NCBI RefSeq assembly: GCF_031127835.1
Contig: NZ_JARXHX010000018.1
Span: forward strand, 1 to 64,000
Reading direction: 5' to 3'
Length of the DNA: 64,000 bases
Origin: Pelagicoccus sp. SDUM812002
Lineage (GTDB): Bacteria; Verrucomicrobiota; Verrucomicrobiia; Opitutales; Opitutaceae
The position numbers were made by a program, and so were the translations under genes. Below, piece by piece: positions 48,586 through 57,407 of the stretch; positions within the stretch are counted from its first letter, which is position 1, and each line of letters begins with the position of its first letter. Under the pieces are notes generated by a model, which was given only the letters and a program-made list of their open reading frames with translations, had not been told where the DNA came from and ran no database searches.

Positions 48586-49993
48586 TCACGAGCTCCTTAT
48601 CCTGGATGTAGCTCCTGCCATGGTCGCTCTCGATTTTCTTCGTAAGCTGCGACAACTCACAGGATCCAAGGAAGGCTGCAAGGAGGGCGACTGCGGAGCC
48701 TGCACTGTAATTGTGGGTGAACTACAAGAAGAGTCGATACAGTATCGTCCCATGACATCCTGCCTACTGCCCATGGGGGAGCTCCACGGAAAGCACTTGG
48801 TCAGTATCGAAGGCCTAAATCTGGACAAGCTTTCACCGGTCCAGTCTGCAATGGTTGATTGCGGCGGCACGCAATGCGGGTACTGCACGCCCGGCTTTGT
48901 CGTCGCTATGACGGCCGGATTGATGGATCCGACTATCTCGATGGACAGCAAGGGTCACGACTTCGCGACTTCGGGAAACCTCTGCCGCTGCACTGGTTAC
49001 CGGTCCATCAAAAACGCAGGTGAGCAGGTATTCGAAAACCTGCGAAAAAAGTTGGAGGGCAAACCGAGAATCGAGGCTCTTGCCGACCTTAATGCAATAC
49101 CGCATTACTTTCGCGCAGCCGCAGATCAATTGGCGTCTATCCAATCGTCCACCAAACCCCAAAACATCTCGACTGAGTATACCGGACCTATCGTTGCGGG
49201 AGGAACCGATCTGTTCGTACAAAAAGGCGAAGAACTTCCAGATACCAATCCTCGATTGCTCAACCGCCAAAAAATCGAAGCCGCCCAAGAGAAAGACGGG
49301 GTCGTCCGTTTGGACGCAGGTATGACGTTCGAGGCTTTTGCTCGGGATCCGCTTATCAAGGAGGCTATTCCAAACATCTCAGACTTCAACGATCTGATGG
49401 CGAGTTGGCCTGTCCGAACCCGGGCTACTTTGGCCGGAAACATTTGCAACGCATCGCCGATTGCAGACATGACTTGCCTGCTACTCGCTCTCGAGGCGGA
49501 ACTGGCAATTTCAAGCCGTAGTGGGCTACGCATTGTTCCCCTCAAAAAGTTCTACCTTAGATACAAGCAGCTCGCTAAGGAGCCAGATGAAGTCGTCAGC
49601 GAGATCCGTTTCGCAAAGCCCACCGAGCGGGAGTGCGTACATTGGGAAAAAGTATCCAAACGAAAGATACTCGACATCGCCACTGTGAACGCCGCTTCGA
49701 AGTTCGAAGTCAAAAACAGCTTCATCGCGCGTGCTTGCCTAGCGGTAGGTGGCGTCGCCGCTACTCCGCTTTTTTTGCAAAAAGCCTCCGACTTCCTATC
49801 AGGAAAAGAACTGACAGTTGAGACCGTATCCAAATGTCTTGAAATAGCTCAAAGCGAATTTAACCCAATCAGTGACGTGAGGGGTTCGGCTAGCTACAAG
49901 CGACTACTCGCCAGACAGCTTTTGGCTTCACAATTCACCGGATTGTTTCCCGAAAAGCGAGACCAGGAGGCATTGTATGCGACACTGCGATAG
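48551..49993 (+). CDS. xdhA: Xanthine dehydrogenase small subunit (2Fe-2S and FAD) XdhA
   Basis: This subunit transfers electrons from the molybdenum site to FAD and NAD. Cys 43, 48, 51 and 71 bind the plant-type [2Fe-2S] cluster. Cys 109, 112, 145 and 147 bind the second cluster in the CGYCTPG / NLCRCTGY motifs. The FAD domain from about residue 190 contains IVAGGTDLFVQ and TLAGNICNASPIAD. Length 480 is normal for the split-subunit enzyme. It overlaps xdhC upstream and xdhB downstream, so the three are translationally coupled. Confidence 0.95.
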   Translation: MSQTTQITFLLNHELLILDVAPAMVALDFLRKLRQLTGSKEGCKEGDCGACTVIVGELQEESIQYRPMTSCLLPMGELHGKHLVSIEGLNLDKLSPVQSAMVDCGGTQCGYCTPGFVVAMTAGLMDPTISMDSKGHDFATSGNLCRCTGYRSIKNAGEQVFENLRKKLEGKPRIEALADLNAIPHYFRAAADQLASIQSSTKPQNISTEYTGPIVAGGTDLFVQKGEELPDTNPRLLNRQKIEAAQEKDGVVRLDAGMTFEAFARDPLIKEAIPNISDFNDLMASWPVRTRATLAGNICNASPIADMTCLLLALEAELAISSRSGLRIVPLKKFYLRYKQLAKEPDEVVSEIRFAKPTERECVHWEKVSKRKILDIATVNAASKFEVKNSFIARACLAVGGVAATPLFLQKASDFLSGKELTVETVSKCLEIAQSEFNPISDVRGSASYKRLLARQLLASQFTGLFPEKRDQEALYATLR

Positions 49994-52265
49994 CGAACTT
50001 CACGTCATGGGTCGCTCGGAGTACGTGGACGATGTTACCCCGCCTGCCGGCATGCAGCATGCGGCTGTGTTTGGTTCACCCGTTGCTCATGGTAACATCA
50101 AAACCCTCGACACCGCCGCAGCTCTCCTCATTGAAGGGGTTAGCGCCGTATTCACTTTTTCCGACATACCTGGAGAAGGCTACTTCGGAGCTATCGTGCA
50201 GGACGAGCCTCTCTTCGCTGACGAAAAGGTCTTTTTTCAAGGGCAAGCCATCGCCCTCGTTGTGGCGAATTCCTATGAAAATGCCCGCAAAGGCGTTGCA
50301 GCATGTTCCGTTGAGATCGAGGAACTTCCCGTGATAACGTGTCCACGCGAAGCCTTCGCCAAGGGTGAAACGCATCAAGAGCTCCGCGTTTTCGAGAAAG
50401 GAAACGTCGATCCGATATGGGAAACCTGCGATACACTCGTGGAGGGCAGCATCGACCTTGCGGGCCAGGAACACCTCTATCTCGAAACCAACCGTGCTCG
50501 GGCCGTCCCTTGCGAAGACGGGCAGATCAAAGTGTACTCCTCGACTCAAAGCCCATCCGCTACCCAAAAGACAATTGCTCGGATTTTGGGACTACCGATG
50601 AACAAGGTAGAAGTGGATGTGAAACGCCTAGGCGGCGGTTTCGGGGGCAAGGAAGACCAGGCGACTCATTGGGCCTGCATGGCATCGCTCGCAGCTTACC
50701 TGCTTCACAAGCCGACCCAATTGGTACTCAGCCGAGGCGATGACATGCGCATGACCGGCAAACGTCACCCATACAAGCAGGACTACAAGTTAGGTCTGGA
50801 TACGGATGGTCGCATCCTCGCCTACGAAGTGAGCCACTACCAAAATTCGGGGGCTTTTATGGACCTTTCCAATCCGGTACTGGAACGCACCTGCCTCCAC
50901 TCCACCAATGCGTACGACATTCCGAATGTTCGCATTCGTGCCGTGCCGTGCCGCACCAACCTCCCTTCCAATACTGCATTTCGTGGGTTCGGAGGACCGC
51001 AAGGCATGTTTCCCTTGGAGGTTGCTATCGAAAAGGCATCTCAAAAAATCGGCGTACCGCCCTACCGGATACAAGAGCTAAACTTGGCTCGCCGCGGATA
51101 CGTATTCCCCTACGGCCAAGAGCTAGAAGATGATCGCTTACACCGAACTTGGGAAGAGGCAAAGGACACCTTCGACCTGGAGCAGCGGCAAGAACACATC
51201 GAGACCTTCAACTCGGAAAACAAGATCTTCAAGAAGGGGCTCGCGTTGATGCCGGTTTGTTTTGGGATCAGTTTCACCAAAACGTTCCTCAACCAAGGCA
51301 GCAGTCTCGTGCATATCTATACCGATGGCACGATAAGCGTCGCTACCGGAGGGATCGAAATGGGCCAAGGGGTGAGCTCAAACATGATCGCTATTTGTTG
51401 CAAGGTACTCGGCGTATCGCATAGACGTATTCGATGTAACAGTACGAACACCTCGCGCATCGCCAATATCTCACCCAGCGCCGCAAGCGCGACAAGCGAC
51501 CTGAATGGAAATGCAACCATTATAGCGTGCCAAGAAATCCTTGCCGGCATGAAGCGAGTCGCCAGCGAAGAGATGAAATGCGAAGCTGATGAAATAACCA
51601 TTGTCGATGAGAGGGTCTACCTTAGGGGTGATTCCAGCGTCCTCGATTGGGACACCTTGGTTCTCAAGTCATACTTTGCCCGGGTTCCTCTCATGGCTCA
51701 CGGCTTCTACGCGCCACCTAATATCCGTTTCGATCCTGTGGCTGGCTGGGGACGCCCGTTTCATTACTACACCTACGGTACTTGTTTGATCGAGGTAACT
51801 GTAGACTGTATTCGCGGCACCTATACGATCAATAGTTCTAAAGTCGTGCACGATTTGGGCCGTGGCATCATACCGTCAGTCGACCTAGGGCAGGTCGAAG
51901 GGGGACTCGCACAAGGGATTGGTTGGGTGACCTTAGAAGAACTCGCCTTTTCCGATGACGGAAAGCTCCTATCGAACGCTCTTTCCTCCTATAAATGTCC
52001 CGATGGGGACTTTCTCCCTGACGATATCCAAGTTAAATTCCTCGAAAACGCTGACAATCCCGGCGGACCCCTCGGAAGCAAGGCAGTTGGCGAACCACCC
52101 TTCATGTACGGAATTGCCGCTTACTTTGCCATTCGGCGTGCCATCGAAGCCTTTACGCCCATCTCTGAAAGCGAAACCCGTTGTCCGATGACACCTGAGC
52201 AAACGCTTCTGAAACTCTATCCGCAAGCTGCTGATAGCTTCGCCGCATTCTCGACTGATAAGTAA
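49977..52265 (+). CDS. xdhB: Xanthine dehydrogenase molybdopterin-binding subunit XdhB
   Basis: This is the catalytic subunit that hydroxylates hypoxanthine and xanthine to urate. The 762-residue protein has the family opening (ELHVMGRSEYVDD), the GGGFGGKE glycine loop, RGFGGPQG with the substrate-orienting arginine, and the catalytic glutamate E706 in VGEPPF. The start overlaps xdhA by 17 bp. The next gene, puuD, consumes its product urate. Confidence 0.95.
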   Translation: MRHCDSELHVMGRSEYVDDVTPPAGMQHAAVFGSPVAHGNIKTLDTAAALLIEGVSAVFTFSDIPGEGYFGAIVQDEPLFADEKVFFQGQAIALVVANSYENARKGVAACSVEIEELPVITCPREAFAKGETHQELRVFEKGNVDPIWETCDTLVEGSIDLAGQEHLYLETNRARAVPCEDGQIKVYSSTQSPSATQKTIARILGLPMNKVEVDVKRLGGGFGGKEDQATHWACMASLAAYLLHKPTQLVLSRGDDMRMTGKRHPYKQDYKLGLDTDGRILAYEVSHYQNSGAFMDLSNPVLERTCLHSTNAYDIPNVRIRAVPCRTNLPSNTAFRGFGGPQGMFPLEVAIEKASQKIGVPPYRIQELNLARRGYVFPYGQELEDDRLHRTWEEAKDTFDLEQRQEHIETFNSENKIFKKGLALMPVCFGISFTKTFLNQGSSLVHIYTDGTISVATGGIEMGQGVSSNMIAICCKVLGVSHRRIRCNSTNTSRIANISPSAASATSDLNGNATIIACQEILAGMKRVASEEMKCEADEITIVDERVYLRGDSSVLDWDTLVLKSYFARVPLMAHGFYAPPNIRFDPVAGWGRPFHYYTYGTCLIEVTVDCIRGTYTINSSKVVHDLGRGIIPSVDLGQVEGGLAQGIGWVTLEELAFSDDGKLLSNALSSYKCPDGDFLPDDIQVKFLENADNPGGPLGSKAVGEPPFMYGIAAYFAIRRAIEAFTPISESETRCPMTPEQTLLKLYPQAADSFAAFSTDK

Positions 52266-52268
52266 CAA

Positions 52269-53477
52269 ATGAATACGGATCTCATAGACTTCTTTAACAT
52301 TACGCTACGATTCACGCATATCGTAGCGGCAATTATGTGGATCGGTAATTCGCTCCTCTTTACATGGATGGAAATCAATCTTCTCAAGAGAGATGACGAC
52401 AAAAACCTTATCGGGTACATGGATATGCTACACGGCGGGGGCGTTTTTCATCTACAGAAACGTGTCCTAAAACCGGATACAGTTCCCTCGCCACTCCATT
52501 GGTTTTACTGGCAGAGCTATACGACATGGCTTTCAGGCTTCTTTCTTTTGGTTACTTACTTCTTCACACGAGCAGACACCTTGATGCTGGACCCATCGAA
52601 AATGGATCTCGGCAGTGGCGGTGCAATTTCCATAAGCCTAGCGGGTATTTTCGGTGGTTGGCTTCTCTTTGATCTATACTGGAGAAGCCCCCTGAAGAAC
52701 TACCTTAAGACGGGAGCCGCCGTCTGGATCAGCCTCGTCATACTCTACGCGATCGGGCTCAACACAGTATTCAATGGTCGAGCCATGTTTCTGCAAGTGG
52801 GTATGACACTCGGCTCATTCATGACCGCGAACGTTTTCTTTCATATCATCCCAAATCAACGGAAATTCATGAAGGCCCTCGCGGAGGGCAAAGAACACAA
52901 TCTAAACGTTGGTAAGGCAGCCAAATTCCGGTCCCTCTCAAACCACTACATTACCTTCCCGGTTATCTTCCTAATGCTAAGCGGACACTATCCAGTTCTC
53001 TACGGAAGCGATAACAAAATAGTCATTCTTACTATCGTCATCGTCTCTCTGATTGTCATCAAGCATATGATGAACGTCAGGAACACATTCAAACCATGGC
53101 TCGCCGTGCTCCTTCTCACGTTTGGAGGAGCATGCTCAGGGATTGTAGCTGCGATTACGCTGCCCAGTTCCAGCAGCAAGGATCCTGTCGACCCCCAAGT
53201 CGCGGCAGGCGAAGAAGCGTTCAATAGCTTAGGTTGTATCGCTTGTCACCAAGCTGCTGATACGAGCATTGCTCCGGGGCTCGCTGGAATATTCGGAAAA
53301 GAGCGCGAGCTTTTAGATGGCAGCAAAGTAGTTGCGGACGAGGCCTATTTGAGGGAGTCGATTCTGCAATCGACCGCGAAAGTGAGTAAAGGTTTCGTAC
53401 CCGCTATGCCTGTCTACGAAGGCGTAATATCGGACCCACAGGTCGATCAGCTCATAGCCTACCTCAAACAGTTTTAG
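52269..53477 (+). CDS. puuD: Membrane-bound urate hydroxylase with fused cytochrome c (PuuD)
   Basis: PuuD oxidises urate to 5-hydroxyisourate and passes electrons to the respiratory chain instead of oxygen. About eight membrane helices fill residues 1-310, with FTHIVAAIMWIGNSLLF near the N-terminus. A periplasmic cytochrome c domain follows, with the haem motif CIACH (C323-H327) and probable Met ligand M380. Length 402 matches the family. The gene starts 3 bp after xdhB. It replaces the soluble urate oxidase and FAD-dependent HpxO, neither of which is present. Confidence 0.93.
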   Translation: MNTDLIDFFNITLRFTHIVAAIMWIGNSLLFTWMEINLLKRDDDKNLIGYMDMLHGGGVFHLQKRVLKPDTVPSPLHWFYWQSYTTWLSGFFLLVTYFFTRADTLMLDPSKMDLGSGGAISISLAGIFGGWLLFDLYWRSPLKNYLKTGAAVWISLVILYAIGLNTVFNGRAMFLQVGMTLGSFMTANVFFHIIPNQRKFMKALAEGKEHNLNVGKAAKFRSLSNHYITFPVIFLMLSGHYPVLYGSDNKIVILTIVIVSLIVIKHMMNVRNTFKPWLAVLLLTFGGACSGIVAAITLPSSSSKDPVDPQVAAGEEAFNSLGCIACHQAADTSIAPGLAGIFGKERELLDGSKVVADEAYLRESILQSTAKVSKGFVPAMPVYEGVISDPQVDQLIAYLKQF

Positions 53478-53490
53478 ACTCCCCGCGTTC

Positions 53491-54774
53491 ATGAAAATAG
53501 ACCCCTTGCTAAAACAGATCAATCCGCCACCGCGACTCATCATGGGGCCCGGACCCGTAAATGCAGATCCCCGCGTCCAGCGCGCCATGTCCGCGGACCT
53601 ATTGGGCCAATACGATCCAGCAATGACTGAGTACATGAACGAAGTGATGACTCTCTATCGTATTGTCTTCCAGACGGAAAACCATTGGACTTTCCTGATC
53701 GATGGAACCAGCCGGGCAGCTATAGAAAGTTCGCTCGTTTCCCTGATCGAAAAAGGGGATAAAGTTCTCGTCCCCGTCTTCGGAAGATTCGGCCATTTGC
53801 TCACGGAGATCGCTTCCCGCTGTGGAGCCGAAGTCATCGCCATATCCAAAGAATGGGGACAGATATTTACGCCCGAAGAGATTGAGGCTGCCCTCGACGA
53901 GCATCATCCAAAAGTACTCGCCATCTGCCAAGGCGACACTTCGACAACCATGAACCAGCCTTTGGACACAATCGGAAAGCTTTGCGCCGAACGTGGCGTC
54001 TTGAGCTATGTCGATGCAACTGCTTCCATAGGTGGTAACGAGTTGCTCATCGGCGATTGGGGAATTGATATATGCACCGCAGGCTTACAAAAGTGTTTGG
54101 GCGGGCCGTCCGGTTCGGGACCCATCACAATTTCGGAAACGGCAGCGGCCCTCATACAAGAGCGCTGGCATGTAGAGAAAGGGATTGAACCCGCGGGATT
54201 TATCCCCGGGAAACAATCTCGAATCCAAAGCAACTACTTCGACCTCGCCATGCTGATGGCCTACTGGAGTCCGCAGCGTCTCAACCACCACACTGAAGCG
54301 ACCAGCATGCTCTACTGTGCTCGGGAATGCGCCCGCTGCATCGTTGAGGAAGGTCTCGGTAAAGTCCTAGCAAGGCATGAACTGGGAAGTGCGGCGATGG
54401 TCAGGGGACTTCAAGCGCTAGGCTTGCAACTTTTCGGGGACCTTAGCCATAAAATGACCAACGTCACCGGAGTTTATATTCCTGATACCGTCGATGGAGA
54501 GGCCGTTCGGCGCGACATGTTGCACTACTTTGGGGTAGAGATAGGAACTTCTTTTGGCCCGTTGCACGGCAAGATTTGGCGGATCGGAGCAATGGGTTAC
54601 AATGCCCGCCGTGATGCTATTTTACGTACCCTTAATGCGCTAAGCTCTTGTCTCAGGCTTCACGGCTACAAAGCGCCAGAACACGATGCTGCGCTCGCCG
54701 CACTCGAAGTATTCAAAAGCGAGGAACTTGGCCCAGCCGACATCGAGATTTCTCCTGTTAGCAAAATAAGGTAA
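53491..54774 (+). CDS. pucG: (S)-ureidoglycine--glyoxylate aminotransferase (PucG type)
   Basis: This PLP-dependent class V aminotransferase moves the amino group of ureidoglycine to glyoxylate, giving oxalurate and glycine. The start MGPGPVNADPRVQRAMSADLLGQYDP and the PLP lysine K201 (GLQKCLGGPSG) are typical for the AGT/PucG group. The match alone could also mean serine- or alanine-glyoxylate aminotransferase, but its position between urate oxidase and the allantoin genes strongly favours the ureidoglycine role. The stop overlaps the next ATG by one base. Confidence 0.88.
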   Translation: MKIDPLLKQINPPPRLIMGPGPVNADPRVQRAMSADLLGQYDPAMTEYMNEVMTLYRIVFQTENHWTFLIDGTSRAAIESSLVSLIEKGDKVLVPVFGRFGHLLTEIASRCGAEVIAISKEWGQIFTPEEIEAALDEHHPKVLAICQGDTSTTMNQPLDTIGKLCAERGVLSYVDATASIGGNELLIGDWGIDICTAGLQKCLGGPSGSGPITISETAAALIQERWHVEKGIEPAGFIPGKQSRIQSNYFDLAMLMAYWSPQRLNHHTEATSMLYCARECARCIVEEGLGKVLARHELGSAAMVRGLQALGLQLFGDLSHKMTNVTGVYIPDTVDGEAVRRDMLHYFGVEIGTSFGPLHGKIWRIGAMGYNARRDAILRTLNALSSCLRLHGYKAPEHDAALAALEVFKSEELGPADIEISPVSKIR

Positions 54775-56144
54775 TGTCCGGTAGTTCAATTTTCATTACA
54801 GATATCGACTTTCTGGTAACCGCGGACGCAGATCAGAATGTTCTGGCAGGTGCCTGGATTTTGGCTATCGATGGTTTTATCGATTCCTTCGGTGTAGGTA
54901 CGCCGCCAGAGGTCGAAGGGCGCGTACGCACCTTACGTGGGCGAGGTAGAATCCTGACGCCGGGATTTGTCAACACGCACCACCACCTATACCAGAATAT
55001 GGCGAGAGCCTACACGCCAGGGAACAATCTTCCCCTGCTCCCTTGGCTCGCCCACATGAATAAGCTCTGGAGGTATTTTCGCGAAGAGGACCTTCACACC
55101 TGTACAAGGCTTGGACTCGCCGAATTGATGATGAGCGGAGCCACGACCGTCGCGGATCATCATTACGTTTTCCCGGAGGGTGCCACGGACATGACAGTAG
55201 CGCAATTCGATGCCGCCGAAATCATGGGAGCTCGGTTCCACGCCAGTCGCGGATCTATGAACGTGAAATCCGATCTCATCTCAGATTGGGCGCTGCAAGA
55301 CGAGGAGACGATTCTAACTGAAACGGAGCAACTAATTGAGAAGTATCACGATTCCACTTCGGGGAGCTATCGGCAGATTATTGTCGCTCCCTGCGCTGCC
55401 ACTTCGTGCTCAGCAAGCCTGCTGGAACGCAGTGCAGCCCTCGCTAAAAAGCATCACGTGGGACTGCATACCCATTGTGGCGAAACGGTCGCTGAGAACG
55501 ATTTCTCAGTCGAAAAGCTTGGCCTTCGTCCGCTCGATTTTCTGTTAGAACGAGGCTGGGACTACAATCGAGCTTGGTTGGCACACGGCATTCATTTTAA
55601 TGATGAGGAACTGTCGCAGCTTTCCCAATACGGTATTGGTGTGGCTCATTGTCCCAACGCCAATATGCGACTCGGATCCGGTATCTGCCGGGTTCCCGAA
55701 CTCATTAAACAAGGGATTAAAGTGGGAGTCGGCGTGGACGGTAGCGCATCTAACGATTCCGGACATATGCTCGCCGAGTTGCGTCAAGCCATGTACTTAG
55801 CCCGTGTCCGCTACGGTGCTGAAGCGATGAGTGCCTTGGATACTATCGATCTCGGTACCTGGAGGGCTGCGGCCCTAATCGGTCGTGAGGATGTCGGCAA
55901 AATTGAAACCGGATTGTGCGCTGATTTTGCTCTATTCCCTTCGGAAGAACTCTACTCCAACGGAGCCGAGAACGTGGTCGACGCCCTTCTTATTTGCCAT
56001 GCTCGTCAAGTAAGTGAACTTATAGTTGGAGGGAGTGTACGTATCGAAAACGGACAGTTCGTCGAAATCGACCTAATTGAACTGCAAACCGAACATAAGG
56101 AACGTGCCGCGAAGGTGCGCTCCAGATCTTTTAATCGAGAATAG
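54774..56144 (+). CDS. 8-oxoguanine deaminase (ATZ/TRZ amidohydrolase)
   Basis: This enzyme converts 8-oxoguanine to urate, so oxidised guanine can enter the pathway. The metal-site motif HHH is at residues 69-71, followed by GATTVADHHYVFP, LHTHCGE, AHGIHFNDEE and VGVDGSASND. The ARAYTPGNNLPLLPWLAHMNKLW region is typical of characterised 8-oxoguanine deaminases of this superfamily. Other members hydrolyse s-triazines, so assignment relies partly on context. The gene is coupled to pucG (one-base overlap) and followed one base later by the cupin gene. Confidence 0.88.
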   Translation: MSGSSIFITDIDFLVTADADQNVLAGAWILAIDGFIDSFGVGTPPEVEGRVRTLRGRGRILTPGFVNTHHHLYQNMARAYTPGNNLPLLPWLAHMNKLWRYFREEDLHTCTRLGLAELMMSGATTVADHHYVFPEGATDMTVAQFDAAEIMGARFHASRGSMNVKSDLISDWALQDEETILTETEQLIEKYHDSTSGSYRQIIVAPCAATSCSASLLERSAALAKKHHVGLHTHCGETVAENDFSVEKLGLRPLDFLLERGWDYNRAWLAHGIHFNDEELSQLSQYGIGVAHCPNANMRLGSGICRVPELIKQGIKVGVGVDGSASNDSGHMLAELRQAMYLARVRYGAEAMSALDTIDLGTWRAAALIGREDVGKIETGLCADFALFPSEELYSNGAENVVDALLICHARQVSELIVGGSVRIENGQFVEIDLIELQTEHKERAAKVRSRSFNRE

Positions 56145-56145
56145 C

Positions 56146-56517
56146 ATGCAGATTGTAAGAGTATCCGACTGTCCTGATTATGTGGCCCCAGATTTAGCAG
56201 TGGCGAAGGAATTCATGTCTCCTCGAATGTCCGGACTTAAGAATTTAAGTATCGCACTAATCACGATCCCTTCAGGAGTAACCGTGAAAAAGCACTATCA
56301 CTTAAATAGTGAAGAAGTGTACCACATCGTCTCCGGTGAGGGAATAATGTACCTGGATGGCGATGACGAACGAATGCGTACGGGCGATGCAGTATCCATA
56401 AAAGTAGGACAATGGCATAGCGTTCGTAACGATACCGCCGAGCCGCTTGTCATGATCGTGACCTGCGCTCCAGCTTGGGACCCTGAGGACCAGATATTTG
56501 AGAACGAAACTCGCTAG
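56146..56517 (+). CDS. Single-domain cupin protein of unknown function
   Basis: The 123-residue protein starts at ATG 56146, right after the 8-oxoguanine deaminase stop. A longer frame overlaps that gene and is unlikely. One cupin fold is seen. H50, H52 and E56 form the HxHxxxE metal set in KKHYHLNSEEVYH, and H91 in GQWHSVRNDT is the fourth ligand, so it should bind a metal. It is too short for the two-cupin ureidoglycine aminohydrolase AllE. No family with known function is recognised. Its position between purine enzymes suggests an isomerase, racemase or lyase for an unstable pathway intermediate, or a metabolite sensor. Confidence 0.88.
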   Translation: MQIVRVSDCPDYVAPDLAVAKEFMSPRMSGLKNLSIALITIPSGVTVKKHYHLNSEEVYHIVSGEGIMYLDGDDERMRTGDAVSIKVGQWHSVRNDTAEPLVMIVTCAPAWDPEDQIFENETR

Positions 56518-56522
56518 TGGTG

Positions 56523-57035
56523 ATGACAATAAGTCTAGAGACACTCAACGCCTTGCCATCCGACGACTATGCAGACCGTCTGGATAGCCTATACGAGTAT
56601 TCGCCCTGGATCGTGGAGCGATCTGCAGGTCTTCGCCCCTTTCCAACCATCAAGTCGATGCAAGCTAGCTTTGAGGGACTGATCTACGGAGCGGATTCAA
56701 ACCTGCAAAGATCTTTGCTGCAAGCGCACCCGGACCTCGCCGCAAAGCTCGACGAGCTCGCGTGCTTAACGGATTTCTCGCAAGCGGAACAGGCTCGCGC
56801 CGGTTTCGCTACCCTCGCTCCTAATGAGTTCGAAGCGCTCCGTTCAGAATTAGCCCGCTATCGTAGGCGATTCGACCACCCATTTATACTTTGCGTCAAC
56901 GATCATGGAGCGGAAGACGTACTTCCTATCTTGAGAGCGCGGATCTCAGAAAGCCAGCAAAGCGAAGGCATCGCTTGCCTCGCCCAGGTCTGCCGCATTG
57001 GGTGGCACCGACTTCAACAAATCGTATCCAAATAG
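56523..57035 (+). CDS. uraD: 2-oxo-4-hydroxy-4-carboxy-5-ureidoimidazoline decarboxylase (UraD)
   Basis: UraD decarboxylates OHCU to (S)-allantoin. The 170-residue alpha-helical protein has the expected catalytic histidine in AHPDLAAKL and a C-terminal FILCVNDHGAEDVLPILRARI block. The ATG at 56523 was chosen; two upstream GTG codons (56517, 56520) overlap the cupin stop and are also usable. It is next to uraH, as in many genomes. Confidence 0.93.
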   Translation: MTISLETLNALPSDDYADRLDSLYEYSPWIVERSAGLRPFPTIKSMQASFEGLIYGADSNLQRSLLQAHPDLAAKLDELACLTDFSQAEQARAGFATLAPNEFEALRSELARYRRRFDHPFILCVNDHGAEDVLPILRARISESQQSEGIACLAQVCRIGWHRLQQIVSK

Positions 57036-57049
57036 CACTATACTTCCTC

Positions 57050-57406
57050 ATGAACGGTAAACTTAGCACTCACGTACTTGACAACTATTTTGGAAAACCG
57101 GCGGAAGGCATTCCCTGGAAACTTGAGGTAGCTGGGGGAGGATCGGAATGGTCGAAGATTTCTGATGGTAAAACGAATCAGGACGGTCGCACCGATGTGC
57201 CGCTATTGGAAGGCGATAGTCTAAGGACCGCCTGCTACCGCATCACCTTCAAGATAGCTGGCTACTACGAAAGTCGGGAAGTCGAACTCGCCAGCCCGCC
57301 ATTCCTAGATGAGATATTGATTACGGTTAACCTAGTGGCCGGAGAAAACTACCATGTGCCACTTCTCATGACCCCTTGGAGCTACTCCACCTACCGAGGA
57401 AGCTGA
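57050..57406 (+). CDS. uraH: 5-hydroxyisourate hydrolase (UraH)
   Basis: UraH is a transthyretin-like tetramer that hydrolyses 5-hydroxyisourate to OHCU. The 118-residue protein starts at ATG 57050 with LSTHVLDNYFGKPAEGI, has the DGRTD arginine motif and ends in the signature YRGS tail, which contributes to the active site. It lies 14 bp after uraD. A larger open frame from 56891 overlaps uraD and is not real. Confidence 0.94.
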   Translation: MNGKLSTHVLDNYFGKPAEGIPWKLEVAGGGSEWSKISDGKTNQDGRTDVPLLEGDSLRTACYRITFKIAGYYESREVELASPPFLDEILITVNLVAGENYHVPLLMTPWSYSTYRGS

Positions 57407-57407
57407 T

